28,595 bases of DNA from DATKZH01 sp964475955 (GCA_964475955.1 CAYYZY010000096.1:1-28595); one strand, 5' to 3'; positions 1 to 9,196 are shown, counted from the stretch's first letter. The notes: generated by a model not told the origin, from the letters alone. Numbers and translations: made by a program.

Positions 1-1880
1 TCGGAGGTGTCGTAGTCGGTCGAGACGGTCTCGGGGTTGCAGTTGACCATGATCGACTCGATGCCCAGATCGCGCAGGGCGAAGCTGGCCTGGCAGCAAC
101 AGTAGTCGAACTCGATGCCCTGTCCGATGCGATTCGGCCCGCCGCCGAGGATCATGATACGCCGCCGGCCGGGGATCTTCGGCGGCGTTTCGTCCTCGTC
201 CTCGTAGGTCGAGTAGTAGTAGGGCGTGTAGGCCTCGAACTCGGCGGCGCAGGTGTCGACCGACTTGAACGTGGCGACGATCCCCCGCCGGTTGCGCTCG
301 GCGCGGACGTCGAGCTCGGTCATCCCCCAGATCGTGGCCAACTGCCGGTCGGAAAAGCCGAACTGCTTGGCCTTGCGCAGCAGGGCGTCGCCGGTTTGCC
401 GGGCGGTGCCCTGCCGGCGGAGCTCCTCCTCGAGTTCGACGATCTCCGCAAGGTTGTCGAGGAACCAGGGGTCGATGCCCGTCAGCTCGTGGATCTCCTC
501 GACCGACATGCCGTACTTCATGGCGTAGCGGAGGTGCCACACGCGCTCGTGGCCCGGCCGGGCCAGCTTGGCCTGGACCACGTCGAGGTCGGGCTGCTCG
601 GGGGTTTCCCACAGGTCCTTGCCGTCGCAGCCGAACCCGAAACTGCCCACCTCGAGCCCGCGCAGGGCCTTCTGGAACGACTCCTTGAACGTGCGGCCGA
701 TGGCCATCGTCTCGCCCACGCTCTTCATCTGCGTGGTCAGCTCGGGGTCGGCCTCGGGGAACTTCTCGAAGGCGAACCGCGGGATCTTGGTCACCACGTA
801 GTCGATGGTCGGCTCGAAGCAGGCGCGCGTCTCCCGCGTGATGTCGTTGGGCAGCTCGTGCAGCCGATAGCCGACGGCCAGCTTCGCCGCGATCTTGGCG
901 ATGGGGAACCCGGTCGCCTTCGACGCCAGCGCACTCGACCGGCTCACGCGCGGGTTCATCTCGATGACGACCATGCGTCCGCTTTTCGGGTGGATGGCGA
1001 ACTGGATGTTCGAGCCCCCGGTTTCGACGCCGATCTCGCGGATCACCGCCAGCGAGGCGTCGCGCATGCGCTGGTATTCCTTGTCGGTGAGCGTTTGGGC
1101 CGGGGCGACCGTGATCGAATCGCCCGTGTGCACGCCCATCGGGTCGAGGTTTTCGATCGAGCAGATGATCACGACGTTGTCGTCCACGTCGCGCATCACC
1201 TCCATCTCGTACTCTTTCCACCCGATCACCGACTCCTCGAGCAGCACCTCGTGGATGGGCGACTCGGTCAGCCCTCGGGCGACCAGTTCGTTGAACTCCT
1301 CGCGGTTGTAGGCGATGCTCGAGCCGGTGCCGCCCAGGGTGAAGCTGGGCCGGACGACGCAGGGGAGCCCGATCTCGGCGACGACCTTCTGCGCGGCTTC
1401 GAGGGAGCCGATGGTCTCGCCGCGGCAGACGTCGAGCCCGATCCGCTCCATGGCCTCCTTGAACTGGTCGCGATCCTCGGCCTTGGCGATCACCCGGGCG
1501 TTGGCCCCGATCATCTCCACGCCGTACTTCTCGAGCACACCGTGTTGGGCCAGCTCCATGGCCAGGTTGAGCCCGGTCTGGCCGCCGAGGGTGGGCAAGA
1601 GGGCGTCGGGCCGCTCGGCCTCGATCACCTTGGCGACGATCTCCCAAACGAGGGGCTCGATGTAGGTGCGGTCGGCCATCTCGGGGTCGGTCATGATCGT
1701 GGCCGGGTTCGAGTTGACCAGCACGACCTCGTAACCCTCCTCCCGCAGGGCCTTGCAGGCCTGGGTCCCCGAATAGTCGAACTCGCACGCCTGGCCAATC
1801 ACAATCGGCCCGGAGCCGACGATCAGGATCTTGTGTAAGTCGTCACGGCGCGGCACGTGGCAGATCTCCATCCGAGGCAT
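1..1880 (-). CDS. carB: Carbamoyl-phosphate synthase large subunit, N-terminal part (runs off the window)
   Basis: Makes carbamoyl phosphate from bicarbonate, ammonia (channelled from the CarA glutaminase) and two ATP, feeding arginine and pyrimidine synthesis in the cytoplasm. Translating the minus strand gives 626 codons before the window edge, against about 1,080 in the family. Seen in order: the nucleotide-binding opening GPIVIGQACEFDYSG near residues 20-32, the NPATIMTDPEMADRTYIEPL stretch, the first ATP-grasp domain with RPSFTLGGTGSSI, CSIENLDPMGVHTGDS and EMNPRVSRSSALASKATG, the helical oligomerisation region, and the start of the second ATP-grasp half with MILGGGPNRIGQGIEFDYCC from about residue 573. 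ATG at 1880 and 1871 and a GTG at 1856 are possible starts; the GTG would give the usual short N-terminus (MPRRDDLHK), so the true start is uncertain by 8 codons. Identity is certain; only the 3' part is missing. Confidence 0.97.
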   Translation of the reverse strand, partial: MPRMEICHVPRRDDLHKILIVGSGPIVIGQACEFDYSGTQACKALREEGYEVVLVNSNPATIMTDPEMADRTYIEPLVWEIVAKVIEAERPDALLPTLGGQTGLNLAMELAQHGVLEKYGVEMIGANARVIAKAEDRDQFKEAMERIGLDVCRGETIGSLEAAQKVVAEIGLPCVVRPSFTLGGTGSSIAYNREEFNELVARGLTESPIHEVLLEESVIGWKEYEMEVMRDVDDNVVIICSIENLDPMGVHTGDSITVAPAQTLTDKEYQRMRDASLAVIREIGVETGGSNIQFAIHPKSGRMVVIEMNPRVSRSSALASKATGFPIAKIAAKLAVGYRLHELPNDITRETRACFEPTIDYVVTKIPRFAFEKFPEADPELTTQMKSVGETMAIGRTFKESFQKALRGLEVGSFGFGCDGKDLWETPEQPDLDVVQAKLARPGHERVWHLRYAMKYGMSVEEIHELTGIDPWFLDNLAEIVELEEELRRQGTARQTGDALLRKAKQFGFSDRQLATIWGMTELDVRAERNRRGIVATFKSVDTCAAEFEAYTPYYYSTYEDEDETPPKIPGRRRIMILGGGPNRIGQGIEFDYCCCQASFALRDLGIESIMVNCNPETVSTDYDTS

Positions 1881-2371
1881 GAAACGCCCGGGCAGCGGCC
1901 TTAGGCGTTGCAAAATCTCCTGATGATAACGGAGGGCTCTCGTGGGTTCAACCAGCCCGCCCGTGGAGCCCGGTTGCGGCTTGCTCGTCGGAGGACTTCG
2001 CCGCTGAACGGCGCGGCGAGGATCGCTGCGGCGAATCGGCTCGGAGCCGGGGCCGATTCGCCTCGATCCTAACCGGTTCTTTCGCGGGGACTTAGAGGGC
2101 GTGCGGCGGCCGTGGAGCGATCGGCTCCCGAGGCTGTGGTTGCCGCAGACAAGCCGCGCAAGAAGCGGATCGAGAGGCCTTCCGGATCGAGCGGCCGGGA
2201 TCGCCTCGTCCAAAGGGCCGTGCGCGATTCTGACACAGGCTGTAGGGAACGTCCTCCGCGGCATTCCGCCTTCCCGGGAATCCCGCGGCGGCACAGAGGT
2301 TCTTCCCTCCCGTGGCATCCGGCGTGCCACGGGGGCGCGCAGCGTGACTTGGGACGGCGCGTTCCGCTTCG
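1881..2371. other. Intergenic gap between carB and the methyltransferase gene
   Basis: No gene is supported here; the open frames have no recognisable protein features. It holds one copy of a dispersed intergenic repeat (2210-2310) and a perfect 9-bp stem with a 7-nt loop (2309-2317 pairing with 2325-2333). The stem lies 39 bp past the stop of the minus-strand methyltransferase gene and could help end its transcript, but no T-run follows on that strand. Confidence 0.6.
2210..2310. repeat. Dispersed intergenic repeat, copy 1
   Basis: About 100 bp that align with 18669-18770. Shared blocks include CCGTGCGCGA, TGACAC, CCTCCGCGGC, TTCCGCCTTC and CGGCACAGA in the same order and similar spacing. 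It lies only in non-coding DNA. Function unknown. Confidence 0.6.
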
Positions 2372-3133
2372 TCAGCCTTCTCTGGCGATCACGGGGATTC
2401 GGTTCTCCGGCGACAGGAGAAAGGACTCTTTGTCGAAGAGGAGCGAAGTGCAGTGCGGCAAGAAGGCGGCGGGTTGGTGTCCGAAGAAATCGATCCGCTG
2501 CAAACCGCTGTGCTTGAACGCGTCGTAGAAGCCGTGGCTTTCCGCGTCGTCGGCAATGACGACTCCGGTCTCGCTCCTCAACTTCAGCGATATTCCAACC
2601 AGTTCGTCTCGGTACATTCCGTCGATCACGACCACGTCAAAGGGGTCGTAATCGTTCGCTTCGAATACCTTTCTCACCCCTTCCACGCAGGATGCGCGGC
2701 TATCCATCGGAATCGGATGCAGGGTCACGTTGGCGGGCACGAGGCTCTGGAGCCTGTCGTACCAGGGGCCTACCGGTTCCAGCGTGACGACTTCCGCCGC
2801 CCGGCCGGCCCACCAGAGCGTCGATTGTCCGCCGCCGAATTCCAGAACCCGCTTGCCCCGAAAATCCCGGAATTGCAGGAAGTGAATGCAGGGATACGTG
2901 TACCAGGGCAGCGGCCCGCCCTTCCTCGTAACCGCGGCCGATCGGAATGAACTCCGCAGATGGCCGGTCGTGTAGCTGAACCAGATCGGCGCCAGAACGG
3001 CCGTCACCAAGCTCCTGACCGGCCTCCAGAGAAACGCCGGGAGATGCCTCCGAACAGGTGCAAAGCACTTGTGGACGAGCGTCTCCGTCGGTGCGAAATA
3101 CCTACGATCTCGAACTGCCTGGTTTGTTTGCAT
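2372..3133 (-). CDS. Class I SAM-dependent methyltransferase-fold protein
   Basis: A 253-aa protein with a class I methyltransferase core. Motif I is RVLEFGGGQSTLWWA (about residues 95-109), the acidic residue after strand 2 is in VVTLEP (E119), the strand 4 motif is FDVVVIDG (165-172), and VVIADDAES (191-199) follows. The G-GGQSTLWWA form matches the uncharacterised 'FGSG-STLWWA' methyltransferase-like group, whose substrates are unknown. Residues 1-70 are basic, with a short hydrophobic patch (LVTAVLAPIWF, about 42-52) that may touch the membrane; no clear signal peptide is present. It stands alone between two long gaps, on the same strand as carB but 490 bp upstream of it, so an operon link is unlikely. 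ATG at 3133 is the first start in frame; the ribosome-binding site is weak (GGCGGGA). Substrate cannot be named. Confidence 0.75.
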   Translation of the reverse strand: MQTNQAVRDRRYFAPTETLVHKCFAPVRRHLPAFLWRPVRSLVTAVLAPIWFSYTTGHLRSSFRSAAVTRKGGPLPWYTYPCIHFLQFRDFRGKRVLEFGGGQSTLWWAGRAAEVVTLEPVGPWYDRLQSLVPANVTLHPIPMDSRASCVEGVRKVFEANDYDPFDVVVIDGMYRDELVGISLKLRSETGVVIADDAESHGFYDAFKHSGLQRIDFFGHQPAAFLPHCTSLLFDKESFLLSPENRIPVIAREG

Positions 3134-3905
3134 TACATCCCGCCTGGTCTGATTGAGGGACAGTCCTTCCTGCTCTCCGCTCGATCGGGGAAGGGGCGTG
3201 TGCGCGCGGACGATGGAATCGATGAAGGTTGACGTGCAGGGCGTCTGTAAGGTCCGCGTGGTGCTCTCGGCGCGCGTCGCGCCCGAGCCCCGAGGGGCAC
3301 CTTCGCGGCGCCCTCTTCAGGCTCGGCTCCTCTCGGCCTCTTTCGTTGCACGTTCCCCGGGCGGGGACCGCGACGAAGCGAGGACCGAAAAACCGGTCGC
3401 AATTAGGCTTTTCTACTCAGTACGTACTTCCCCATCGAACGACGGGCACACCGGCGATGCACACAGATCGAGCAGCCTCCTGCCCGGTGACGGGTGCGGA
3501 TACTAGGGCCGTGCTTCGGGCCTGTCAATGGAGGTTTCTTCGCCGTCGGCGTAGGCGGGCTGCCGTACCGGCTTTCCCCCGGCCTTCCGGCATCGGCCAG
3601 ACGGTGCCGGAATCCACGCCCGTGGCCGGCGCACCGGATCGCCTACCCGACACAACATGCGATCCCCCCGATGGTTGCCACACCGAAGCTGGGTAGTCAT
3701 AGGGGCCCCTTTTGGGGGATAGGGCCGCCAGCTTCACCTGCACGGCACAGATGAGGGGTATGGGACCCGTTCGTCTCCCAGCGAAGTCGTCGCAAAGCCT
3801 GGAGCCCGACACCCCGAGCCGGAGGCCGTAGCATGCGAACCCGCCCCGCTAACTCCTCAAGACGCATACCACCCCGCCGATGCCCATTCGTCGCCGATTC
3901 GCGCA
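3134..3905. other. Long gene-free gap between divergent genes
   Basis: About 770 bp between the divergently transcribed methyltransferase and argH genes. Open frames here run on both strands without protein-like features and I do not support any of them. A GATGCACACAGATC block at 3456-3469 recurs at 26884-26897. I see no tRNA or riboswitch. Near 3700-3720 there is a short G/C palindrome (AGGGGCCCCT) without a convincing terminator. Confidence 0.55.
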
Positions 3906-3934
3906 TTGACATCTCGTCGTAAGCTGTTTAATGT
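3906..3934 (+). promoter_or_regulatory. Sigma70-type promoter for argH
   Basis: TTGACA at 3906-3911, a 17-nt spacer and TAATGT at 3929-3934 make a near-consensus housekeeping promoter. The predicted start would lie near 3941, leaving a leader of about 45 nt before the argH GTG. The AT-rich stretch stands out against the GC-rich surroundings. Confidence 0.65.
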
Positions 3935-3985
3935 AAATATGTTGGCGATATTTTGGGGCCGCGGTGCGCGCTGGGTGAGGCAAAT

Positions 3986-5398
3986 GTGACTGAGAAAGCT
4001 TGGGGTGGTGTGTTCCGGGAGGCGACCGACGCCCGGGTGGAGGAGTTCACCGAGAGCGTGAACTTCGACCGCCGGCTCTACGCGCACGACATCGCCGGCT
4101 CGGTGGCCCACGCCCAGATGCTCGCCCGGGTCGGTCTCATTTCCGACGACGAATGCCGGCAAATTGAGCAGGGCCTCGACGAGATTCGCCGGGAAATTGA
4201 GCAGGGACAGTTCCGTTTCCGCACCGAGCTGGAAGACGTGCACATGCACGTCGAACGCGCGTTGATCGACCGGATCGGCGACACCGGCCGCAAGCTCCAC
4301 ACCGCCCGGAGTCGAAACGACCAGGTCGCCACCGACATGCGGCTGTGGGTCCGCGAGAGCATCGACGAGGTCGACCGGCGCCTGGCCGACCTCCAGCGGG
4401 CGTTCGTGGGCCGCTGCGAGGCCGATGCCGACGTCATCCTGCCCGGCTACACCCACCTTCAGCGGGCCCAGCCGGTGCTGGCCCCCCACTATTGGCTGGC
4501 TTACTGCGAGAAACTCGAGCGGGACCGGGGGCGGCTGGCCGACTGCCGGCGCCGGACGAACGTGCTCAGCCTCGGCGCGGCGGCCCTGGCCGGCACCAGC
4601 CTGCCGATCGACCGCGACCAGGTGCGCGAGCGGCTCGGTTTCGATAGCGTGGCGGCCAACAGCCTCGACGCCGCCGGCGACCGCGATTTCGTCCTCGAGT
4701 TCGCCTTTGCCCTGGCGCTGGTCGCCGAGCACCTGAGCACCTGGGCCGAGGAATGGATCCTCTGGTCGACCGTCGAATTCGGCTTCCTCAGGCTGCCCCA
4801 GGCGTTCTCGACCGGCTCGTCGATCATGCCGCAAAAGGTCAACCCGGACGTCCTGGAACTGATCCGGGCCAAGACCGCCCGGGTCGTCGGCAACTTGCAG
4901 GCGCTCCTCGTGCTGGTGAAGGGGCTCCCCTTGGCCTACAATCGCGATCTCCAAGAGGACAAGCCGCCCATCTTCGACTCCTTCGACACGGTAACGGCCT
5001 GCCTCACGCTGGCCGCGCCCCTGGTCGCCGGTGCGGAGCTCCGTCGCGCGGCGATCGCCGAGCGCCTCGATCGCGGCCACCTGGACGCCACCACGTTGAT
5101 GGAGCACCTGATCGGGCGGGGCATCCCGCAACGGACCGCGCACGGCCTGGTCGGCAGGCTGGTGCGCAAGGCGCTCGACCGCAACGTGCGCCTTGCCGAC
5201 CTATCGCTCGAAGAGTTTCAAGACGTCCACCCCGAACTCGACCGAACCATCTACGACGTGCTCGGCGTCGAGCGTGCGCTCCGGGCGATGCGAAGCTACG
5301 GATCGACCGCACCGGAGGAGGTCGACAGACAAGTCGCGCTTTGGAAGCAACGGTTATCGGAGTCCCGCAGCCATCGAGACGAGACAAGCCATGGATAA
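3986..5398 (+). CDS. argH: Argininosuccinate lyase
   Basis: Splits argininosuccinate into arginine and fumarate, the last step of arginine synthesis. The 470-aa protein has normal family length. Key regions are present: TARSRND (106-112), the catalytic histidine in GYTHLQRAQP (H157), and the fumarase/aspartase superfamily signature GSSIMPQKVNP (277-287), which carries the catalytic serine. GTG at 3986 is chosen because it gives the usual N-terminus (MTEKAWGGVFREATD), sits about 5 nt after a GTGAGG ribosome-binding site, and the overlapping ATG at 3984 runs straight into TGA. A strong promoter lies just upstream. The stop overlaps the start of the next gene by 8 bp (ATGGATAA), so the HEAT protein is translationally coupled to it. 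carB, which also serves arginine synthesis, is nearby but on the other strand. Confidence 0.97.
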   Translation: MTEKAWGGVFREATDARVEEFTESVNFDRRLYAHDIAGSVAHAQMLARVGLISDDECRQIEQGLDEIRREIEQGQFRFRTELEDVHMHVERALIDRIGDTGRKLHTARSRNDQVATDMRLWVRESIDEVDRRLADLQRAFVGRCEADADVILPGYTHLQRAQPVLAPHYWLAYCEKLERDRGRLADCRRRTNVLSLGAAALAGTSLPIDRDQVRERLGFDSVAANSLDAAGDRDFVLEFAFALALVAEHLSTWAEEWILWSTVEFGFLRLPQAFSTGSSIMPQKVNPDVLELIRAKTARVVGNLQALLVLVKGLPLAYNRDLQEDKPPIFDSFDTVTACLTLAAPLVAGAELRRAAIAERLDRGHLDATTLMEHLIGRGIPQRTAHGLVGRLVRKALDRNVRLADLSLEEFQDVHPELDRTIYDVLGVERALRAMRSYGSTAPEEVDRQVALWKQRLSESRSHRDETSHG

Positions 5399-7682
5399 CC
5401 GCCATCGAATCAGAACCGTGCTCCTCGTCGCCCTCCTGGGGACGGCCGGCCCCGGGATCGTCGGCGCCGCCGAGCCAGCAGCCGAGCCCGGCGCCGAACC
5501 GGTCGCCGCCGAGTCGGAGACGAAGACGATCCCCACGCGCGAGCACCCGGCCGTCGAGGCCATCCTGGCCACCCAGCCGAGCACGCCGCGAGAGCTGGTC
5601 CGGGCGGCGAAGCGGCTGGCCGATCTGGGGCGATCCGACCTGAGCCGCGACTTCCTGCAACGCGTGCTCCAGAGCAACCTCGACCAGGACCAACTCGTGG
5701 CCTTGGGCGAATCGCTCGGGGAGGACCTGTTCACCGAGTTCGCCGCGCGGCCCGACTTGGCCCCGGAGGGCCCCCAGCTTAGCGAGGCCGTGCTGTCGGC
5801 GGTCGGCCGGCACGTGGGCGACCCGCAGCGATTGGCCCAACTGGTCGAGCAGCTTCAGGACCCGTCGATCGAGGCCCGCACCGCGGCGCTGGTCGAGTTG
5901 AACCGTGCGGGCACCGCGGCGGTGGCCCCCTTGCTGGCCGTGTTGGCCGATCCCGCGCGTGCCGAGGAGCACGAGAACGTGCGGGCGGCGCTGGTCGAAC
6001 TCGGAGCCAACGCGGTCGATCCGCTCGTCGCCGCCCTCGAAAGCGGCGACCCGCGCCTCACGCGCGAGGCGATCGGCGTGCTGGCCAAGATAAGGACCGA
6101 GAGGAGCATCCCCTACCTGCTCGCGCCCATGGCAAGCGAGAAGAGCGACCCCGCGGTGCGCGACGCCGCCGAATTGGCCCTTTTGCGTCTTACGGGCAAA
6201 ACGCCCTCTAAGGAGCAGGCGGCCCGGTCGTTGGCGCGTCGAGCCGAGCTGTACTTCGAGCGGAAGGTGCCGCTTCGGGCCGGCCCCGAGGGGAACGTCG
6301 AGGTGTGGACGTGGGACGCCGAGGCCGAGCGCCCCGCGGCGGCCATGGTCACCGAACGCCGGGCCTCGCTCATTTTCGCCTCCCGGTTCGCGCGCGATGC
6401 ACACGCCGTCCTGTCCGACGATCCGCGCATGCGCACGCTCCACCTGGCCACGATGCTCGAGCAGGCCGCCTACGCAAACGGTCTCGAAAATCCGCTCGAG
6501 GCCGCCGAGGGTACGCCGGCCGGGCAGGTCGCGGCCTGCGGGCCGGAGATTGTCGAGGAGGTGTTCGAGTACGCGCTCGGCGAGCGACACGCTCCCGCGG
6601 CGGCCGCGGCCGCGCGGCTCCTCGGCGACGTGGGCGAGGCCGACAAGCTGCTCAACCAGGGCGCCAAGCCCTCGCCTTTGGTTCGGGCGACCTGGGACAA
6701 CGACCCGCGCGTGCGCCAGGCGGCCCTCGACGCAATCCTCCGGCTCGAACCGGTCGAGCCGTTCCCCGGCCTGAGCCGCGTGGCCGACGGCCTGGAGTAC
6801 TTCGCCAGTTCCACCGGCACGCCCCGCGCGCTGGTCGCCGCGCCGAGCACGGCCGAGGCCCGGCGCGTGGGCGGCTTCCTGATCGCCCTGGGATACGAGG
6901 TGGAGACCGCCGTGACCGGGCGCGAGGCGATCCGCAAGCTGCTCGCCTCGCCCGACGACGAGCTGGTGTTCGTCGATGCCGCGCTGGAGCGTCCGACCGT
7001 CGACTTCCTCCTCCAGCAACTGCGGCGCGACTGCCGCACCGCAACGCTACCCGTGGGCGTGACCGCCCGCGACGGCCAGTTGGAGCGTGCCAGGCTGCTC
7101 GCGCGCGACGACCGGCTGGCCGAGGCCTTTTCGCGTCCGCACACGCAGGAGGCCGTCCAGTGGCAGGTAGAGCGGCTCCTGGAGCGGGCCGGCCCCGACC
7201 GCCTGTCCGCCGCCGAGCGGCAGCGCCGGGCCGCCTGGGCCATGAACTGGCTGGCCGAGCTGTCGGGCCAGCAGCAACCGCTGTTCCGCCCGAGGCATGC
7301 GGCCGATACGGCGATCGCCGCCCTGGTGGTGCCGCGGTTGGCGCCCGACGCGCTGCGCGTCCTGCGCAACGTCGCCACGTCCGAAAGCCAGGAGAACCTC
7401 GTCGACCTGGCCAGCCGCTGGACCCGTCCGCTGGACCTTCGTGTGGCGGCGGTCGAAGCCTTTCGTTACAACACGCGGCAGAACGGCGTCCTGCTGACCA
7501 CCGACCAGATCCTCCGACAGTACGACCGCTACAACCAGAGCGAGAACTTGGACACCGGCACCCAGCAGGTGCTGGGGCTGATCCTCGACTGCATCGAAGC
7601 GCCTTCGCGCAGCGGGCGACAGGGCAGCACCGCCGGAAAGGAAGAGGCCGACGTGCCCAAGCCCCCAGGGAATCCACAGTAG
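5391..7682 (+). CDS. Exported HEAT-repeat protein with a degenerate receiver-like domain
   Basis: A 763-aa protein. Residues 1-27 look like a Sec signal peptide: basic start, then TVLLVALLGTAGPGIVGA, with cleavage near GAA/EP. An Ala/Glu/Pro linker follows. Residues about 130-280 hold helical HEAT-like repeats (ARTAALVELNRAGTAAVAPL, RAALVELGANAVDPLVAAL, TREAIGVLAKI). Residues about 480-598 have the beta/alpha order of a response-regulator receiver (ALVAAP; YEVETAVTGREAIRKLL; LVFVDAALE; LPVGVTARDG; FSRPHTQEAV). D529 sits at the phospho-acceptor position, but the N-terminal acidic pair is replaced by AAPS and the conserved Lys by Arg, so phosphorylation is doubtful. More helical repeats follow to about 735. 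ATG at 5391 was chosen because it starts the signal peptide and overlaps the argH stop. The sigma54 activator follows 113 bp downstream. Function unknown; probably a protein-binding scaffold outside the cytoplasm. Confidence 0.8.
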   Translation: MDNRHRIRTVLLVALLGTAGPGIVGAAEPAAEPGAEPVAAESETKTIPTREHPAVEAILATQPSTPRELVRAAKRLADLGRSDLSRDFLQRVLQSNLDQDQLVALGESLGEDLFTEFAARPDLAPEGPQLSEAVLSAVGRHVGDPQRLAQLVEQLQDPSIEARTAALVELNRAGTAAVAPLLAVLADPARAEEHENVRAALVELGANAVDPLVAALESGDPRLTREAIGVLAKIRTERSIPYLLAPMASEKSDPAVRDAAELALLRLTGKTPSKEQAARSLARRAELYFERKVPLRAGPEGNVEVWTWDAEAERPAAAMVTERRASLIFASRFARDAHAVLSDDPRMRTLHLATMLEQAAYANGLENPLEAAEGTPAGQVAACGPEIVEEVFEYALGERHAPAAAAAARLLGDVGEADKLLNQGAKPSPLVRATWDNDPRVRQAALDAILRLEPVEPFPGLSRVADGLEYFASSTGTPRALVAAPSTAEARRVGGFLIALGYEVETAVTGREAIRKLLASPDDELVFVDAALERPTVDFLLQQLRRDCRTATLPVGVTARDGQLERARLLARDDRLAEAFSRPHTQEAVQWQVERLLERAGPDRLSAAERQRRAAWAMNWLAELSGQQQPLFRPRHAADTAIAALVVPRLAPDALRVLRNVATSESQENLVDLASRWTRPLDLRVAAVEAFRYNTRQNGVLLTTDQILRQYDRYNQSENLDTGTQQVLGLILDCIEAPSRSGRQGSTAGKEEADVPKPPGNPQ

Positions 7683-7795
7683 GGAAGGCTCCCGGCAATC
7701 CCCGGCCGCGCCGGCCGGTCGTGGAATGCCTCGCGCCCCGCGCGGCCCCGAGGCTTCCAACGCTCCGCGACCTGGGAACCCTCCGCGCGAACTCC

Positions 7796-8845
7796 ATGAG
7801 CCGAACTCCCACCAACGCCGCTGCCAACGGGCCGCCGATCCCCGGGCTGATCGGCTCCGGCCCGGCCATGCAGGAAGTCTATCGGCTCACGCGCCAGGTG
7901 GCCCGGTCCAACGCCTCCGTGCTCCTTCTGGGCGAAACGGGGACCGGCAAGGAGCTGATCGCCAAGGCGATCCACCGCCTCAGCGCGCGGGGCAGCGGAC
8001 CGTTCGTCCGCGTCAATTGCGGCGCGCTGGCCGAAAACCTGCTCGAAAGCGAGCTGTTCGGGCACGTGCGCGGGGCCTTCACCGGGGCGATCAACAACCG
8101 CACCGGCCGCTTCGAGGCCGCACACACGGGGACCGTCTTCCTCGACGAAATCAACTCCACCACCCCCAAGCTCCAGGTGAAGCTGCTCCGCGTGCTCCAG
8201 GAGCACGAGTTCGAGCGCGTGGGCGACACGCAGACGATCCGCGTCGACACCCGGGTGGTCGCCGCCAGCAACCGCGACCTGCTCGAAGAGGTCGAGGCGG
8301 TCCGCTTTCGCGAGGACCTCTACTACCGGCTCAACGTGATTACCATCTACCTGCCGCCGTTGCGCGAACGGCGCGAGGACGTCCCCGAGCTGGTCGGCCA
8401 CTTCCTGAAAATCTACAACCGGGAAAACCAGCGGCACGTGCCCCACGTCGAGCAAAAGGCGATGGAGGCCCTTCAGGCGTACGACTGGCCGGGGAACGTC
8501 CGCGAGTTGCAGAACTACGTGGAACGGGCGGTCGTCCTGGCGCCCGGCGACGAGCTGACCTGCGATCTCTTGCCCGACACGGTCCTCGGGCGCCGGCGCC
8601 CTCGCATCGGCCGGCGCTCGGCCGATCTGGCGTCGCTCTCCTCGGAGCTGGTCGAGGCGGGCCTCACGGCGGCCGGCCCCGACGAGGACAGCCTGCACGC
8701 GAAGATCGTCAACCGCGTCGAGCGGGAGCTGATCGCCCAGGTGATGCTCGCCTGCGAAGGCGTCCAAGTCAAAGCCGCCGCCCGGCTGGGCATCAACCGC
8801 AACACCCTCCATAAAAAGCTCAAGGACTACGGGCTGGAGACGTGA
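7796..8845 (+). CDS. Sigma54-dependent transcriptional activator without an N-terminal sensor domain
   Basis: A 349-aa bacterial enhancer-binding protein that would use ATP to open sigma54-RNA polymerase promoters. Seen: Walker A GETGTGKE (46-53), the sigma54-contacting GAFTGA loop (93-98), Walker B GTVFLDE (112-118), sensor and Arg-finger region around FREDLYYRLN (171-180), WPGNVREL (231-238), and a Fis-type helix-turn-helix at the C-terminus (about 325-345, AAARLGINRNTLHKKL). Only about 16 residues precede the AAA+ domain, so there is no receiver, GAF or PAS domain; activity is probably controlled by a partner or by expression. ATG at 7796 gives this compact form; a longer reading upstream has no protein-like features. 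Its last nine codons contain the 27-bp repeat copied at 11070-11096. Confidence 0.92.
   Translation: MSRTPTNAAANGPPIPGLIGSGPAMQEVYRLTRQVARSNASVLLLGETGTGKELIAKAIHRLSARGSGPFVRVNCGALAENLLESELFGHVRGAFTGAINNRTGRFEAAHTGTVFLDEINSTTPKLQVKLLRVLQEHEFERVGDTQTIRVDTRVVAASNRDLLEEVEAVRFREDLYYRLNVITIYLPPLRERREDVPELVGHFLKIYNRENQRHVPHVEQKAMEALQAYDWPGNVRELQNYVERAVVLAPGDELTCDLLPDTVLGRRRPRIGRRSADLASLSSELVEAGLTAAGPDEDSLHAKIVNRVERELIAQVMLACEGVQVKAAARLGINRNTLHKKLKDYGLET
8816..8842 (+). repeat. Left direct repeat (att-like) in the 3' end of the sigma54 activator gene
   Basis: 27 bp beginning AAGCTCAAGGACTACG and ending CTGGAGACG, encoding KLKDYGLET just before the stop. It matches 11070-11096 at 25 of 27 positions; the two differences are adjacent and change the Gly codon to Asp. 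The two copies lie 2.25 kb apart and flank a segment of different composition. Confidence 0.8.
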
Positions 8846-9196
8846 CAACGCCTAACAAAACGGGGAATGGCTCGCCTTTTTTCAACCAGATGACCGGCGT
8901 CTTCTCCCGACAGCGAGGGTGCCGGTTCCCGTGTTTTGTCTATGCGAAGATCGCATCTCAATCATGCCGACAGTGTCATTCGGGTTGGTGACCGAGAAGA
9001 TCGCAATGGCTTTCCACGCTCACCCGAGAACGCGGGCACAATGTGTTGAAACCGAGCCAGTGCAGTGTGTAGAAAGTCAGTGTAACCGGCGCGGGCTTGC
9101 CCCCCAAGGGGGGGCCTGATAGCGAATCCTGCCGATGGGACTTACACTTGGGCAGGGCGGGACGCTGCTAGAAGTGACCAGCTACGGACGAGGGCC
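8846..9196. other. Gene-free left end of the cassette
   Basis: About 350 bp with no supported gene. It contains a C6-AA-G7 stretch at 9100-9114 that could form a tight hairpin, and a possible weak promoter (TTGAAA near 9049, TAGAAA 18 bp later). The cassette transcript probably starts in this segment. Confidence 0.4.

Noticed and set aside
396..1838. 480-aa open frame on the plus strand
   Set aside because: It is the reverse shadow of carB; its translation is Leu/Gly/Asp/His-rich with no fold motif, while the minus strand gives unmistakable CarB.
3698..3720. GGGGCCCC/CCCCTTTTGGGGG as a terminator
   Set aside because: The stem is short and no T-run follows on either strand.
3857..5143. 428-aa minus-strand open frame
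   Set aside because: Shadow of argH, caused by high GC at third positions.
5004..7019. 671-aa minus-strand open frame
   Set aside because: Shadow of argH and the HEAT gene; the composition is typical of antisense frames in GC-rich DNA.
6305..7795. Upstream extension of the sigma54 activator frame
   Set aside because: The extension is Arg/Pro/Ala/Gly-rich, overlaps the HEAT gene in another frame and lacks any sensor domain motif. The start at 7796 gives a normal AAA+ beginning.
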